From Aquarana catesbeiana (Eukaryota > Chordata > Amphibia > Anura > Ranidae): DNA of 64,000 bases. The position numbers and the translations under genes are program-made. The first letter of the stretch is position 1; each line of letters opens with the position of its first letter. The stretch covers positions 213,404,720 through 213,468,719 of the forward strand of contig NC_133334.1 of NCBI RefSeq assembly GCF_042186555.1. Reading direction: 5' to 3'. Below are positions 23,100 through 34,628 of the stretch, piece by piece. The notes under the pieces are model-generated. The model did no database searches. It was not told the origin of the DNA and saw nothing but the letters and a program-made list of their open reading frames with translations.

Positions 23100-23268
23100 C
23101 TAAAGCTATATAAGGGGCACCAAAATTTCTGATGGCTGCCCTGCCTGTGGATAATCCTGGTAATAGGGCGATATTCTCCCTCGACGCTGCCAAGGCTTTT
23201 GACAGCGTTGAGTGGAGATACCTGTGGGTTGTCATGCAGAAATTCCAGTTGGGAGAGACTTTTCTTAA

Positions 23269-23645
23269 AGCGGGATTCCGGCCTTAAAAAAAAATTTAAA
23301 GTCAGCAGCTACAAACACTGTAGCTGCTGACTTTAAATAAGTACTTACCTGTCCTGGGTGCCCGCGATCCTAGGTAAGGGAAACAGGCAGTGGAGCCTTG
23401 CGGCTTCACTGTCAGTTTCCTACTGCGATCTGTGAATGGCCCCATGGTGTTCTGGGAACACACACAGTTCTCAGAAGACAACGGAGCTGCTCATCGAGGG
23501 GAAGAACACGCCGTGGAAAAAGAAGAGGCAGATTAGGAAGACTGCCTAGCAACAAAGGTTTAGGTAAGTTTTAATTTTTTTTTTTCTCAAATGTTTTTTT
23601 TTTAGGATTTTTGGTGAATTTTTTTTTTCAGGGTGGCCCTCCACT
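23269..23645. mobile_element. TTAA-flanked MITE in LINE C (AGCGGGATTCCG end)
   Basis: Left end AGCGGGATTCCGGCC follows TTAA (23265-23268); right end GGCCCTCCACT precedes TTAA (23646-23649). Near the left end is a hairpin whose arms contain GTCAGCAGCTAC and its inverse. The fragment at 61069 starts the same way. It ends against the next MITE, sharing one TTAA. Confidence 0.8.
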
Positions 23646-23649
23646 TTAA

Positions 23650-24542
23650 CCACTTGCCAACCAGCCGTCACAGTTGTACTGGGGCAGAATGGCACAGCTG
23701 GGCGAAACGACGCTATGTAACGTCGCTTCGCCCTGTGGCCACCAGGGGCGTGCATGCGCCGCCGGAGCCACACGCTCCCCCTGCTCGCCCACGGAGTTTC
23801 CGGTTCTCTGAGGGGAGAAGAGACAGATCGTCTGTTCATACAGAGTATGAACAGCGATCTGTCATCTCCCCTACATAGTCCCCTCCCCCCTTCAGTTAGA
23901 ACACACACTAGGGAACACAATTAAGCCCTTGATCGCCCCCTAGTGTTAACTCCTTCCCTGCTAGTGACATTTTTACAGTAATCAATGCATTTTTATAGCA
24001 CTGATCGCTGTATAAATGGCAGTGGTCCCAGAAATGTGTCAAAATTGTCCTCCATAATGTCGCAGTCCTGATAAAAATCGCAGATCGCCACCATTACTAG
24101 TAAAAAGAAAATAATAATAAAAATGCCATAAAACTGTCCCCTATTTTGTAGACGCTAGAACTTTTGCGAAACCAATCAATATACGCTTATTGTGATTTTT
24201 TTTACCAAAAATATGTAGAAGAATACATATCTGCCTAAACTGAGGAAAAAAATAGTTTTTTTTATATATTTTTGGGGTATATTTATTATAGCAAAAAGTA
24301 AAAAGTATTGCATTTTTTTCAAAATTGGGGCTCTTTTTTTGTTTATAGCGCAAAAAATAAAAACCACAGAGGTGATCAAATACCAACAAAAGAACGCTCT
24401 ATTTGTGGGAAAAAAAAGGATGTCAATTTTGTTTGAGTGCAACGTTGCACGACCACGCAATTGTCAGTTAAAGCAACGCAGTGCCGAATCGCAAAAAGTG
24501 CTCTGGTCAGGAAGGGGGTAAAATCTTTTGGGGCTGAATCAG
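23650..24542. mobile_element. TTAA-flanked element (CCACTTGCC end) abutting previous MITE
   Basis: It begins CCACTTGCCAACC after TTAA and ends GGGGCTGAATCAG before TTAA (24543-24546). Bases ~24300-24542 match, in inverse orientation, the fragment at 34403-34628 (shared words CGCAAAAAGTGCTCTGGTC and TTTATAGCGCAAAAAATAAA). No transposase. After its right TTAA the LINE reading frame resumes at once. Confidence 0.82.
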
Positions 24543-25100
24543 TTAAATGGACGCGGTTGCTGTACTCTGCTACTGAGGCACGGATTAGGATCAATGGGGT
24601 CCTGTCTGACCCCTTCCTTTTACATAGGGGGATGAGACACAGGTCTCGCCATTACTTTTCGCCTTGGCGCTAGAGCCTCTGGTGGCGAGAGTGAGGGCAT
24701 CCCCTGAGGTTGTTGGGTTTCAGCGGGGTGGGAGGGAGGATAAGCTCTCACTCTATGCCGACGACACCCTGATATACTTAGGGGACACTGCCGGCTCTCT
24801 GGAAACAGTAATATGTCTTATTGAACAATTTGGACAGCTGTCTGGATTTGCTAGAAACTGACACAAATCTTCTATTGTTAGTCCCTCTGCCAACGCCCCT
24901 GCCTGCAATAGCAGCACAGGTGGAGATAGTACATTCATTCAAGTATTTAGTAGGGCTGTGGAAATTAAAGATTAATTCCTCGACTAATCTTTAATTTTTT
25001 TGATCGATTAAAATTTTTTTGATCAGTAGGCTGCCTGCCCTTGGGCCAAGCTGTGGCTGCAGCGCAGCACTCCACTCCCTCCTCCTCCACTATATGTCAT

Positions 25101-25330
25101 ACACAGTCTGCAGGCATCTCTTGCTGTGTGTCTCTGAGCTGAGTGTGAAAACTTTGGATGCGCTGTGAGAAAAGTCCCGCTCTCCTCCTAGATCAACTCG
25201 TGTGATAGACGCAGTGTTCTGTCTATCACATGAGCTGATCTAGGAGGAGGGCGGGACTTTTCTCACAGCGCATCCAAAGTTTTCACACTCAGCCCCGAGA
25301 CACACAGCGGGAGATGCCCACAGACTGTGT
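25101..25330. repeat. Long inverted repeat (~110-bp arms) inside hAT element
   Basis: The arms, including TTTGGATGCGCTGTGAGAAA and its inverse, pair nearly completely around a ~10-base loop near 25212-25221. The arms differ at scattered positions, so the structure is old but still strongly cruciform-prone. Confidence 0.92.
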
Positions 25331-25349
25331 AATCCAGGCACAGGCACTG

Positions 25350-25575
25350 ACTACAGTGAGGCTGCATTATGGGCACGTTGAGACTGCATTATGGGCACGG
25401 TGAGGTTGCAATTATGGGAATGGTGAGGCTGCGATTATGGGCTTAGTGAGGCTGCGATTATGGGCATGGTGAGGCTGCGATTATGGGCACGGTGAAGCTG
25501 CGATAATGGGCACAGTGAGGTTGCAATTATGGGCATGGTGAGGCTGCGATTATGGGCACGGTGAGGCTGAGATTA
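25350..25575. repeat. Short tandem array (GTGAGGCTGCRATTATGGGC)
   Basis: About ten copies of a ~20-22-base unit GAGGCTGCGATTATGGGCAT with point variants and slight length changes, inside the hAT element. Confidence 0.88.
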
Positions 25576-27553
25576 TGACGTGTGACGTCTTAGCCATGCC
25601 CCGCTATGTCCGGCTTCGGCCGCTGCCATAACAACGGTGCTAAATCAGCGAAAAGTAGCTGGATCTGTATGTGCGTTATAATTCATCGAAATTAGTCAGT
25701 TTAATCCATTAAAAAAAAAACGATTAATCGAACACGAAAATTTGAATCAATAACAGCCCTAGTATTTAGACATAATGGTGACTGCCAATGTGACTGATTA
25801 TTTATCCCTGAACCTTAAGCCCATTTTAGCGAAATTCAAACATATTCTGGGCAGCTGGTGTAAACTGCCTCTTTCAGTGACAGGTTGGGCTAATCTGATA
25901 AAGATGGTCTGGACTCCCCAGTTGCTCTATATCCTGCATAATGCTCCTATGTGGATACCACGCTACTGGTTTCAACGGGTGGATTCATTATACAGAGTAT
26001 CGCTGTGGAAAAATGGAGTGGCTAGGGTTAAACTGACCACTCTCCAGTACCCTAAAGACCAGGGCAGATTAGTAGTACCGCATGCCCTTACCTATTTTTT
26101 GGCTGCCCAATTACAGCACCTTACTGGTTGGAATCTGCCAAATACACTAGATCCCTCTAGGACCTTGGTGATCCCTTCAATGGTAGATTATTCTGCAATG
26201 TCCCAGTTTGAGCAGGGTCTCCCAGATCTGACACCTCACTGTCCCACAACAAGGTTGATCCTAAAACTTTGGGCGGAAGTGAAAACTAGACTGGGTTTAG
26301 GAGGCTTTTTGGAGTCCACTCCCATATGGAATAACAAATCCTATCCTGAATTAAACAAAATTCCCAACCAGGCCGCGTGGGGGGGGGGAGCTGGAGTCAA
26401 ATATTTGTACAATTGTATGATGGAATGTCACTGAAGTCTTTTGATCAGCTACAGGGGGGGGGGGAGTTTTCCTCCCTGGCTTGCTGATACTTTATGTTCT
26501 TACAACTACGGCATGTGCTATTAGAGCACAGGATAGGGGCTCAAACTTGAGACTAGATGACTCAGACTTTTTTTACGTTCATATTTACTGCTACGGACAA
26601 GAAAGGTATTATCTCTCACATCTATGCCTATCTACTTACCCATATTCAAGCTCCTGATCTAGTGCCCTGTAGGGAAAAATGGAAGGCTGATGTAGGCCCA
26701 AAAGATGGAGATAGATGGGATCAAATACTGATGGCTGGTCCCCTGGTCTCTGTGTCAACTGCCAAAAAGCTGACATACATGTTTATTTTGCATCACTCCT
26801 ATAGGACACTGCTACAACTGCACAGGTGGGGTAGAAGAGAATCCCCTTTATGCCCAAAATGTCATTTACATCAAGAAACATTAATTCATATGCTACGGCG
26901 ATGTCCCAAACTGGTCAGATACTGGCAGGCAGTACTGGACATCATTAAACCTATCTATACTACTCAACTGCAACTTGAATCATTCACTTGCCTATTGGGC
27001 GGACTTGAGGAGGACCTATACCCCCCCCCCCATACATACAAAGCGATAATGTGGCTGCTATATTTGGCCAGGAAATTAATTGCGAAGTATTGGATCTCCC
27101 CTCATGCCCCCACATCCTAACAATGGGTTCAGGAGGTTAACAGGATACTTATTAGAGAGAAACGCACATTTCAGCACAGGAAGGTCCCGAACAAATCCAC
27201 CAAAATATGGCAGGAATGGTTGGAGTCCCCGCGGGTGGCCCCTCCACAGCTTGTACTCAACAGATTATTGGTGACTTAATGGAACCATGCACCGATAGGT
27301 GACCATGGGGTAGGAAATATATATGAAAGATTTCCTCTGCTTGCTGGGCTGACATGCACACACCGGTTGTGGCTCTCTCTGGGTTGATGGATGTCTCTTT
27401 TTGTTTGCTAGTTTTAGTATGCCAGTTCTCCGTTAGAGTACTGGAGGTATATTTGCTGATAGGATACACAGATTTGGGGACACCAGGTATGCACTGTATC
27501 TGTGTATGTGTTTACCTACTTACATTAACAATAAAATTATTTCTCTCCCTAGA

Positions 27554-27853
27554 TGTGCAAAGCTGGTAGAGACATACCCAAAAACACTTGCAGCTGTAAT
27601 TGCAGCGAAATGTGGTTCTACAAAGTATTGACTCAGGGGGGCTGAATATAAATGCACGCCACACTTTTCAGATATTTATTTGTAAAAAATGTTGAAAACC
27701 ATTTATCATCTTTCTTCCACTTCACTGTATGTGCCACTTTGTGTTGGCCTATCACATAATTTCCCAATAAAATACATTTACGTTTTTGGTTGTAACATGA
27801 CAAAATGTGGAAAATTTCAAGGGGTATAAATACTTTTTCAAGGCACTGTATGC
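27554..27853 (+). mobile_element. Tc1-like remnant, family T2, transposase end and terminal repeat
   Basis: The stretch from ~27556 resembles the 3' end of a Tc1 transposase gene (decayed frame CKAGRDIPK ... FYKVL). It runs into a terminal repeat ending TTTTTCAAGGCACTGTA. This end is the inverse of the fragment at 3073. The 5' part is missing. Confidence 0.78.
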
Positions 27854-28570
27854 ATAACTGAGGACATGACAGGTTGTTTGCACACCTAGCGCAAATTTTT
27901 TCTTTAGAATTATGACAGGGGTATGCCTGTTACCTAAATATATTGCGCTGGATGGTGTCCTTTTTTATCTCAGAAAGATGGGAGCAAACATCTCAAGTCT
28001 CCCGCGAGCCGCGGGAGCCTCCCACATTTGGCTGCGGGCTCGCGGCTCCCGTGAGTGCAGGGCGATCTCCCGGCTGTGCCTGTCACTCAGCCACAGACAG
28101 ACAGAGCAGCCCGAACGGCCGAATGGAGTACGGCCACTCTGTCTGTGGCTGAGTGACAGGCAGATGTAAGGTGCTGCGTGTTGAGGCAGAGGGGGGACAG
28201 CCCATACTGCTGTCCCCAATCTGCTATGGCTGCTACATGGGCACGGGTACTTTTTTCATCTGGTCAATTCATCAGGGAAGGAGGGGGGTGGGCGGAGGCA
28301 GTGGTGTTTTGATGAAGGGGCGGGGGTGCGGGCTGCATCCGTGTGACACCTGTGGGCAGCGGCATTGCATGAGCCGCACACCCCACTGACCTGTGTCTCT
28401 CCCTCCCCGAAATGTTTCCCCTGGCTCTCGGCTCAGATCGGTACCCTGCCCCTCCAGCCCTCTGCACTACAGCTCCTCCCACACTACTGTACACAGGATG
28501 GATGAATGAGGGAGTCCGTGTAGGGATACGCTCCTGTGCATATCCCACGCTCTTCTGAGGTCTGAACAGT
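27854..28570. other. GC-rich non-coding stretch with hairpins
   Basis: Contains an inverted repeat at ~28078-28165 (CCTGTCACTCAGCCACAGAC and its inverse) and a shorter one near 27998-28050 (GCGAGCCGCGGGAGCC region). This looks like a fragment of a non-autonomous transposon whose ends I could not find. Confidence 0.45.
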
Positions 28571-28916
28571 GTACTGTATTTGTAGGAAAAAAGAAATATA
28601 CCGCGCTCCTACTATAACAAAAATAAAAAAATGGACAAAAAAGCAGCAGCTAATATATGAAATACAATCATATACCCAGTGAACTAAATAATTAATAGCT
28701 GCGCTAAAAAATGTGAAACAATATCACATTGATGTGATAACAGTGTAAACCGTGCAAAAATAAATATAAAATAATAATGGAAAGAAAATGTTAACAAAAA
28801 TTGATTTAGTAAGCATTAAAAAGCATAATAGTCCAAAATGCAAAAAGTTTTTTTGTGAGGTGAGCTCAAATTGGAAACGTGCAATCTTCCATCACCAGTG
28901 ATTGTGAGACACCAAA

Positions 28917-29270
28917 AGAAATGCAGCTTACCAGAGGCAAGCAGTAATAAGCTTGCGGCTGTATACCCAGCCAGGGCCTTTACAAGGAATGTCAGAAAAC
29001 ACACTGCCAAGCTTGCTTTTACCTTCTATTTTGTAAGTGTTACTCCTTTTTTAATTAAACATATATTATGTTATTACACTATGGATAGCCTTCTTTATTT
29101 CATGCCCTGATGTCATGACACCGGAGGGCCCCATCTATCCATTACATCTATACCGATCCCGGATCAGTGTCCCCTGGCAGTGTGTTTTCTGACATTCCTT
29201 GTAAAGGCCCTGGCTGGGTATATAGCTGCAAGCTTATTACTGCTTGCCTCTGGTAAGCGCGCATTTCTTT
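28917..29270. repeat. Inverted repeat, ~95-bp arms
   Basis: Arms 28917-29014 and 29175-29270 are inverse copies (shared words include GCTTACCAGAGGCAAGCAGT and CAGAAAACACACTGCCA with their inverses), separated by ~160 bases. The flanking block 28571-28900 is an AT-rich repeat-like sequence of unknown class. Confidence 0.88.
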
Positions 29271-29299
29271 GTACCTGGACAAATGCTGGGGGCGCTATG

Positions 29300-30030
29300 G
29301 GAGGAGGGACTACTAGCACAAGTGGGGGGGGGGGGTCTGCACTGAGGGGGTTTATGCTGATGGAGTGGGGAGTCTGCACTTAGGGGGGTCTATTCTGAGG
29401 GAGGAGGATCTGCACTGGGGGGGTCTATACTGATGGAGGGGGGTGTATATGCTGAGGGGGTCTATGCTGATGAAGGGGGTCTGCACTTAGGGGGGTCTAT
29501 GCTGATGGAGGAGGGGTCTGCACTTAGGGGGGGTCTATGCTGATGGAGGGGGGGTCTGTACTTAGGGGGGTCTATGCTGATGGAGGGGGGGTCTGCACTT
29601 AGGGGGGTCTATGCTGATGGAGGGAGGGGGTCTGCACTTAGGGGGGTCTATGTTGGTGGTGGGGTGGCTGCACTGGGGGGGTCTATACCGAGGGGGAGGT
29701 CTATACTGAGAGGGGTCTGTACTGAGGGGGAGGTGTCTATACTGCGGGAGGGGGTCTGTACTGCGGGAGGGGGGTCTGCACTGAGGGAGAGGGGTCTGCA
29801 CTGAGGGAGAGGGGTCTGCACTGAGGGAGAGGAGTCTGCACTGAGGGAGGGGGGTCTGTACTGCAGGAGGGGGGTCTGCACTGCGGGAGAAGGGTCTCCA
29901 CTGCGGGAGGGGGGTCTGTACTGCAGGAGGGGGGTCTGCACTGCGGGAGAGGGGTCTGCACTGCGGGAGAGGGGTCTGTAATGCGGGAGTGTGGGAGAGG
30001 AGTCTGTACTGCGGGAGGGGGGGTCTGTAC
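29300..30030. repeat. G-rich minisatellite (GGGGGGTCTGCACTGAGGGAG)
   Basis: Units of ~20-38 bases centred on GGGGGGTCTGCACT, with GCTGATGGAGG variants in the left half and GAGGGAGAGG or GCGGGAGGGG variants in the right half. Long G runs on the plus strand favour G-quadruplexes. The same core recurs at 31490-31605 and 32140-32910. Confidence 0.93.
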
Positions 30031-30064
30031 TGAATTCACTGACTGGGATGCCTCACCAGCCCCA

Positions 30065-30436
30065 TTGCAGCCAGACCCCAGGTTACAGGACCAGCAGCCA
30101 GACCCTTGGCCCCAGCAGCCAGAAACACAGGTCCCAGCAGCCAGACCCCAGGACCAGCAGCTGGACCTCTAGCCCCAGCAGCTGGACCCCAGGACCCAGC
30201 AGCCAGACCCCAGGACCCAGCAGCCAGACCCCAAGACCAGCAGCCCAGCTCCAGCAGCCAGACCCTAGCAGCCAGACCCTTGGACCCAGCAACCAGACCT
30301 TAGGACCAGCAGCCCAGCTCCAGCAACCAGACCCTAGCAGCCAGACCCTTGGCCCCAGCAGCCAGACCCCAGGACCAGCAGCCCAGCTCCAGCAGCCAGA
30401 CCCTAGCAGCCAGACCCAAGGACCAGCAGCCCCTGT
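30065..30436. repeat. Minisatellite (CAGCAGCCAGACCC)
   Basis: Tandem CAGCAGCCAGACCCCAGGAC and related units (GACCAGCAGCCCAGCTCCAG) with a higher-order period of roughly 60-90 bases in the right half. It is a C-rich array on the plus strand directly after a G-rich one. Confidence 0.9.
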
Positions 30437-31489
30437 GTGATCAGGCTGCATTTCATGGGCACTGGTAAGGCTGCATTTCATGGGCACTGGTATAGCTGCA
30501 TATAATTGGCACTGGTAAGGCTGCATTTTATTGGGGGGGAGGGGTCGGCACCGGCGCAAAGCGTCACCTCCCTGAAATGAGTTTGAAACCTCCCTGAAAT
30601 TATTTTTTTTCAGGTTGGGATGTCTGTGGGAGCTATGATTAATATCTTGAAAACATTCCATTACTAATCTAGCTTTCTGATTCTTGTATGCAGCACTTTA
30701 CAAAATAAAGTTAATAGTTGCCTTAGGCAACCACAAGTTTGGGAAAATACAATTATTTGTAGATACTGGCAACTTCCTCCTTCTCTTTTTAAACCATTTT
30801 TTTAAATCAACAGAAAACCTTTTAACATACGAAGGTGTCATGATCCCAGATTCTATCAGTAGATGGTGCTGCAGACAAAATCTTCAATTTCTCACTCAAG
30901 GTAATAAACAACAATTATAGCAATAATACTACTACTAATAATAAATCATTTGTAATAATAAGAAGTATTATTATTATATTATAATTATAAGTAATAATTA
31001 TAAAGTAATTGGGGGTAATGGAATCACAGATGAACTTCAACCAGTATAAAATCACCACTTAACCTATAATAACCAAAATGTGCTCTGTGTCAGGGCCGAT
31101 TATAACACTTCTTCATTTTTTTCCCTTTTAGAAAGCCCCTTAAATATGTTTCTAGTACAAAGCCTGGTGAGGATAATTACAAATGAAATTGAGAGAATTT
31201 CAATGTTTTGTGTATTTAAAAAAAAAATAATTACAGAGGGTTATTAAGAGGTTAAGGCCAGTGGCGTCGCTAGGGGGGGGGTGACGGGAGGCGTGGGCCG
31301 CACCCGGGTGACAACCGCCATTAGGGCCCAGGGCAACGCCACTGCACCGATCCGCATCTCTTGTGGACTGTCTGAGCTGTCCCCGCTGTCTCACACAGCC
31401 GAGTGGAGCAAAGCTGCCTCCCCCTCCTCTTTGTTTATATTCTCACAGGAGGAGGAACACTGCTGAGGATGTCCGGAGATGTGAGGTAT
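30437..31489. other. Non-coding stretch with an ATT microsatellite
   Basis: Includes a degenerate AAT/ATT-rich tract at ~30917-31005 and an 86-bp CAGTGGCG...CGCCACTG palindromic-ended piece at 31259-31344 that resembles hAT ends but lacks a target duplication. No genes seen. Confidence 0.45.
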
Positions 31490-32910
31490 GCACTGAAGGG
31501 GGGTCTGCACTGAAGGGGGGTCTACACTGAAGGAGGAGATCTGTACTGAAGGGGGGGTCTACACTGAAGGAGGAGGTCTGTACTGAAGGGGGTCTGCACT
31601 AAAGGGGGGTTTACAGTGGCGGTGCGTCCATAAGGGTGCACGGGCGCTATCCCCTCTCTCCAGCCACCTCCTCTATGACCAATGAATAGATTTATGCATA
31701 GCATGAATCTATCCATGGCCACCGCTGCCACCCCCTATTCAGGCGCCCTGCCCCTATTCAGGAGCCGTGCGCCTAAATTATAGCGGCAGGGGGTGTTTTT
31801 GAAGCACCTGATTACAGCCGTAGGCTGTAATAGGTGTCAAAAAGGTGACCTGCGAGCGCCATGATTGGTGCTCGCAGTTCACCCAGGTGTGTTAGAACAG
31901 CGAATGAATATTCACTTTCCTAACATTGAACTGCCTCTCCGCCGATCAGGTGGGCACAGTGGCTGAGTTTGATGGGCTCAGTGGCTGCGTTTGATGGGCA
32001 CAGTGGCTGCGTTTGATGGCACAGTGGCTGCGTTTGATGGCACAGTGGCTGCAATTGATGTTTTTTCTTCAGAATTTTTCAGTTTGTTTGCGCCCCCCCC
32101 CAAAAAAAATTTTGAGCACCAGCCGCCACTGGGGGTCTACACTGAAGGAGGGGGTCTGCACTAAAGGAGGGTCTGCACTAAAGGGGGGTCTGCACTGAAG
32201 GGGGTGGTCTGCACTGAAAGAGGGGTCTGCACTGAAGGAGGATCTGTACCGAAGGGGGGTCTGCACTAAAAGGGGGGTCTGCACTGAAGGGGGGTCTGCA
32301 CTAAAGGGGGTCTGCACTGAAAGGGGGGTCTGCAGTGAATGGGGGTTCTGCACTAAAGGGGGTATGCATTGAAGGGGGGTCTGCACTGAAGGAGGGGTCT
32401 GCACCGAAGGGGGGTCTGCACTGAAGGGGTGGTCTGCACTAAAAGAGGGGTCTGCACTGAATTGGGTCTGCACTGAAGGGAGGGTCTGTACTGAAGGGGG
32501 GTCTGCACTGAAGGAGAGGTGTGCATTAAAGTTGTGTTCTGCACCGAAGGGGGGTCTGCATTGAAAGGAGTGGTCTGCACTGAAGGTTGGCCTGCACTGA
32601 AGGAGGATCGGCACTGAAGGCAGGAGTCTGCACTGAAGGGGGGCCTGTACTAAATGGGGGTCTGCACCGAAGGGGGGTCTGTACTGAAGGGGTGATCTTC
32701 ACTGAAGAGGGGTCTGCAGGGTTGGTCTGCACCAAAGGAGGGTCTGTACTGAGGGAGGGGGTGCCTATACTGAGGTAGGGGTGTCTGTACTGATGAGAGG
32801 GGTCTGTACTGAGGGAGGAGGGTCTGTACTGATGAAAGGGGTCTGTACTGAGGGGGGGTCTATATTGCGGGAGGAGGGGTCTGTACTGAGGGAGGGGGGT
32901 CTGTACAGCT
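31490..32910. repeat. 21-bp minisatellite (CTGAAGGGGGGTCTGCA) split by a hAT element
   Basis: Arrays at 31490-31605 and 32140-32910 share the unit CTGAAGGGGGGTCTGCACT(A/G)A. The hAT element at 31614-32131 lies inside what was one array. Toward 32760 the unit shifts to GAGGGAGGGGGGTCTGTACT, like the array at 29300. Confidence 0.92.
31614..32131. mobile_element. Non-autonomous hAT element in the minisatellite
   Basis: Ends CAGTGGCGG and CCGCCACTG, flanked by GGGGTTTA (31606-31613) and GGGGTCTA (32132-32139), an 8-bp target duplication with one mismatch. The interior shares AACAGCGAAT.AATATTCACT with the hAT element at 58638. Confidence 0.86.
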
Positions 32911-33626
32911 ACCTTCTCCCATTCATGTCTATGTGCAGCTGTGTGTAGCTCTAGGAAATTCAGCACATCAGAAATATGCAGTGCCTTTATGCTGCATTAG
33001 CAAATTCACCAATGTGCATGAAGCCTATTTTATATTTATTTATTTTATATTTATTTATGTAATTTTTTTTTTCTACAGTAGTAGGTTTGCTGGAACAAGC
33101 ATAATTTATAGAGCAACTGAAAAAAAAGGACAACTGCAGTCTTCATTCATATAGACGGCAGCTGCTATCAGGTTCCACTTATACATTCCAGGATCAGCTG
33201 TCCAACTAACAAACCAGCTCTGCAGATTATAGTGGGATGGCTGCTGTCCCAGTGTGACCTACGGGGCTTGAAAATCAATCCTGCTCTGTTATGTATAGCA
33301 GTAGCCCATTAGCACACCTGATACACATAGAAGAATTCAGATGTCAAAATTGCTATTTGCTATGGAGTATTTGGAAGCGTTTGTGATCCACGTCGGCTGG
33401 CCGGTGGGTTATGTAAATGCTGACCTAAAATATAATTCCATGTCCCCTGCGTGGGCTATCTGAGCGCCCTTATAGGGTGGTTTATCCTTGTGTGTCAGAC
33501 ATGTTTTTTGGGTTCAATTATCACTAGCACTTGATGTGCACTTTTCTTGACACGCACTTTGCATGCATCTTGTGCTGCGTTTGCAGTGCACTTTTAAATA
33601 CATTTTTGGGCTTGGCCTTCTTGACT
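32911..33626. other. Non-coding stretch
   Basis: T-rich runs near 33050-33070; no gene, array or terminal repeats recognised. Confidence 0.4.
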
Positions 33627-33972
33627 TAAGGCTGGGTTCACACTAGAACACCCAGTGTCTGACAGCAGGAGTCAGGTGCGTCTCCATTCACCATTTCAGG
33701 TCTGATTTCAGCACGAATTTTGGGCTGAATTCGGACCTGAAACAGACCAAAATACGCACAGAGCTCCTGTGCAATTCACACCATAGAGAGCCAGTCACAA
33801 TCTCCTGCTATGCGAATTGAATGTGGGGAAATGCTCTACTTTTTTTAACTGCGCTGAACTGCACTGCAATGATGTGAACTATGCCCATAGGATTATCTTG
33901 ATTTTGGGCTGTGTATGCAGCTGTAGTGCAGTTCAAAATGCATCCAACTGCGTTCGGTGTGAAAGGGCCCTA
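33627..33972. mobile_element. MITE with TTAAGGCTGGGTTCACAC ends
   Basis: TTAAGGCTGGGTTCACAC and GTGTGAAAGGGCCCTAA form an imperfect inverted repeat. The interior is non-coding. Its ends resemble those of the MITE at 12481. The following 33973-34398 is AT-rich and featureless. Confidence 0.6.
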
Positions 33973-34402
33973 AGAGTTGTACACTCTACTCTTTTTTGCA
34001 TAAAATTCTAATAAAAATATTGAAATAGAAAATTACAATGGAACCCCGCAAGTTATGTAGGAGGAGAGTGGCCCTACCCTTTCAGTTTGGGCTCCTACTT
34101 TGACATCATTGTAATGGTTGGTGATCAGTATGGGCCCCAATCTAAAACATTTAATGGTGATCACAAAATAGCAGTTTTTCCTTACCTGTAAACAAAATAG
34201 ATAACCCCTTCTATAGGGAATACAAGACTCATGTAAGACTTAGTAATTGGGCGCACTTTTTTTGTCTCTGGGGATGAAGTTCAGGTAGAACATGGGTTTA
34301 AGACAAATTCAACTAATTAATGGTTTGCGTATTTGTTGAAGTAACATGCAATTTTACCACCATAGCAATTAATTACCAATAATGCACTTCTTGTTCTTTT
34401 AA

Positions 34403-34628
34403 CTACTTAAGCCCCGGACCATTTGGCTGGCAAAAGACCAGAGCACTTTTTGCGATTCGGCGCTGCATTGTTTTAACTGACAATTGCGCGGTCGTGCGAT
34501 GTGGCTCCCAAACTAAATTGATGTCCTTTTTTTCTCACAAATAGAGCTTTCTTTTGGTGGTATTTGATCACCTCTGCGGTTTTTATTTTTTGCGCTATAA
34601 ACAAAAAAAGAGCGACAATTTTGAAAAA
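34403..34628. mobile_element. Truncated TTAA-type element next to DIRS fragment
   Basis: It starts CTACTTAAGCCCCGG after TTAA (34399-34402) and carries the CAGAGCACTTTTTGCGATTC block found inverted at 24480-24515. It breaks off near 34628, where the DIRS recombinase sequence begins. Confidence 0.75.

Larger units (their letters stand above)
24951..25761. mobile_element. Non-autonomous hAT element with 8-bp duplication
   Basis: Ends TAGGGCTG and CAGCCCTA are bordered by GTATTTAG at 24943-24950 and 25762-25769, an 8-bp target duplication typical of hAT transposons. The interior has a giant hairpin and a short-unit tandem array but no transposase. Confidence 0.93.
23100..27553 (+). pseudogene. 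Old L1-like ORF2 (element C), split by three insertions
   Basis: The RT palm begins at ~23155 (AIFSLDAAKAFDSVEW), is broken at 23268, and resumes at ~24543 (KWTRLLYSATEARIRING), followed by LLFALALEPL and the catalytic LYADDTLIYLG at ~24754. It breaks again at 24950 and resumes at 25770 with the thumb and C-terminal part. A zinc-knuckle-like CPKC...H...C lies near 26860-26910. Several frameshifts and stops exist, and the endonuclease half and ORF1 are absent, so it is 5'-truncated. The ~260 bases after 27290 look like its 3' UTR, with AATAAAATTA at ~27530. It is a different L1 lineage from copies 1, 2 and B. Confidence 0.85.

Noticed and set aside
3073..27853. The Tc1-T2 ends at 3073 and 27853 face each other like the termini of one 24.8-kb transposon.
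   Set aside because: The left piece is cut off after ~95 bases, the right piece carries its own transposase remnant, and the DNA between is a series of unrelated insertions and tRNA genes. Two independent fragments are simpler.
29562..30661. Proline-rich frames (QTPLPQCRPP) and glycine/tryptophan-rich frames over the G-rich arrays.
   Set aside because: Minisatellite translation with no independent coding evidence.
31259..31344. A very short CAGTGGCG...CGCCACTG element.
   Set aside because: The ends look hAT-like, but no 8-bp duplication is present and the interior is only ~70 bases, so it was left as an unclassified fragment.
15596..32910. CRISPR-like arrays among the many tandem repeats.
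   Set aside because: Units are directly adjacent, without unique spacers of constant length, and the genome is eukaryotic.
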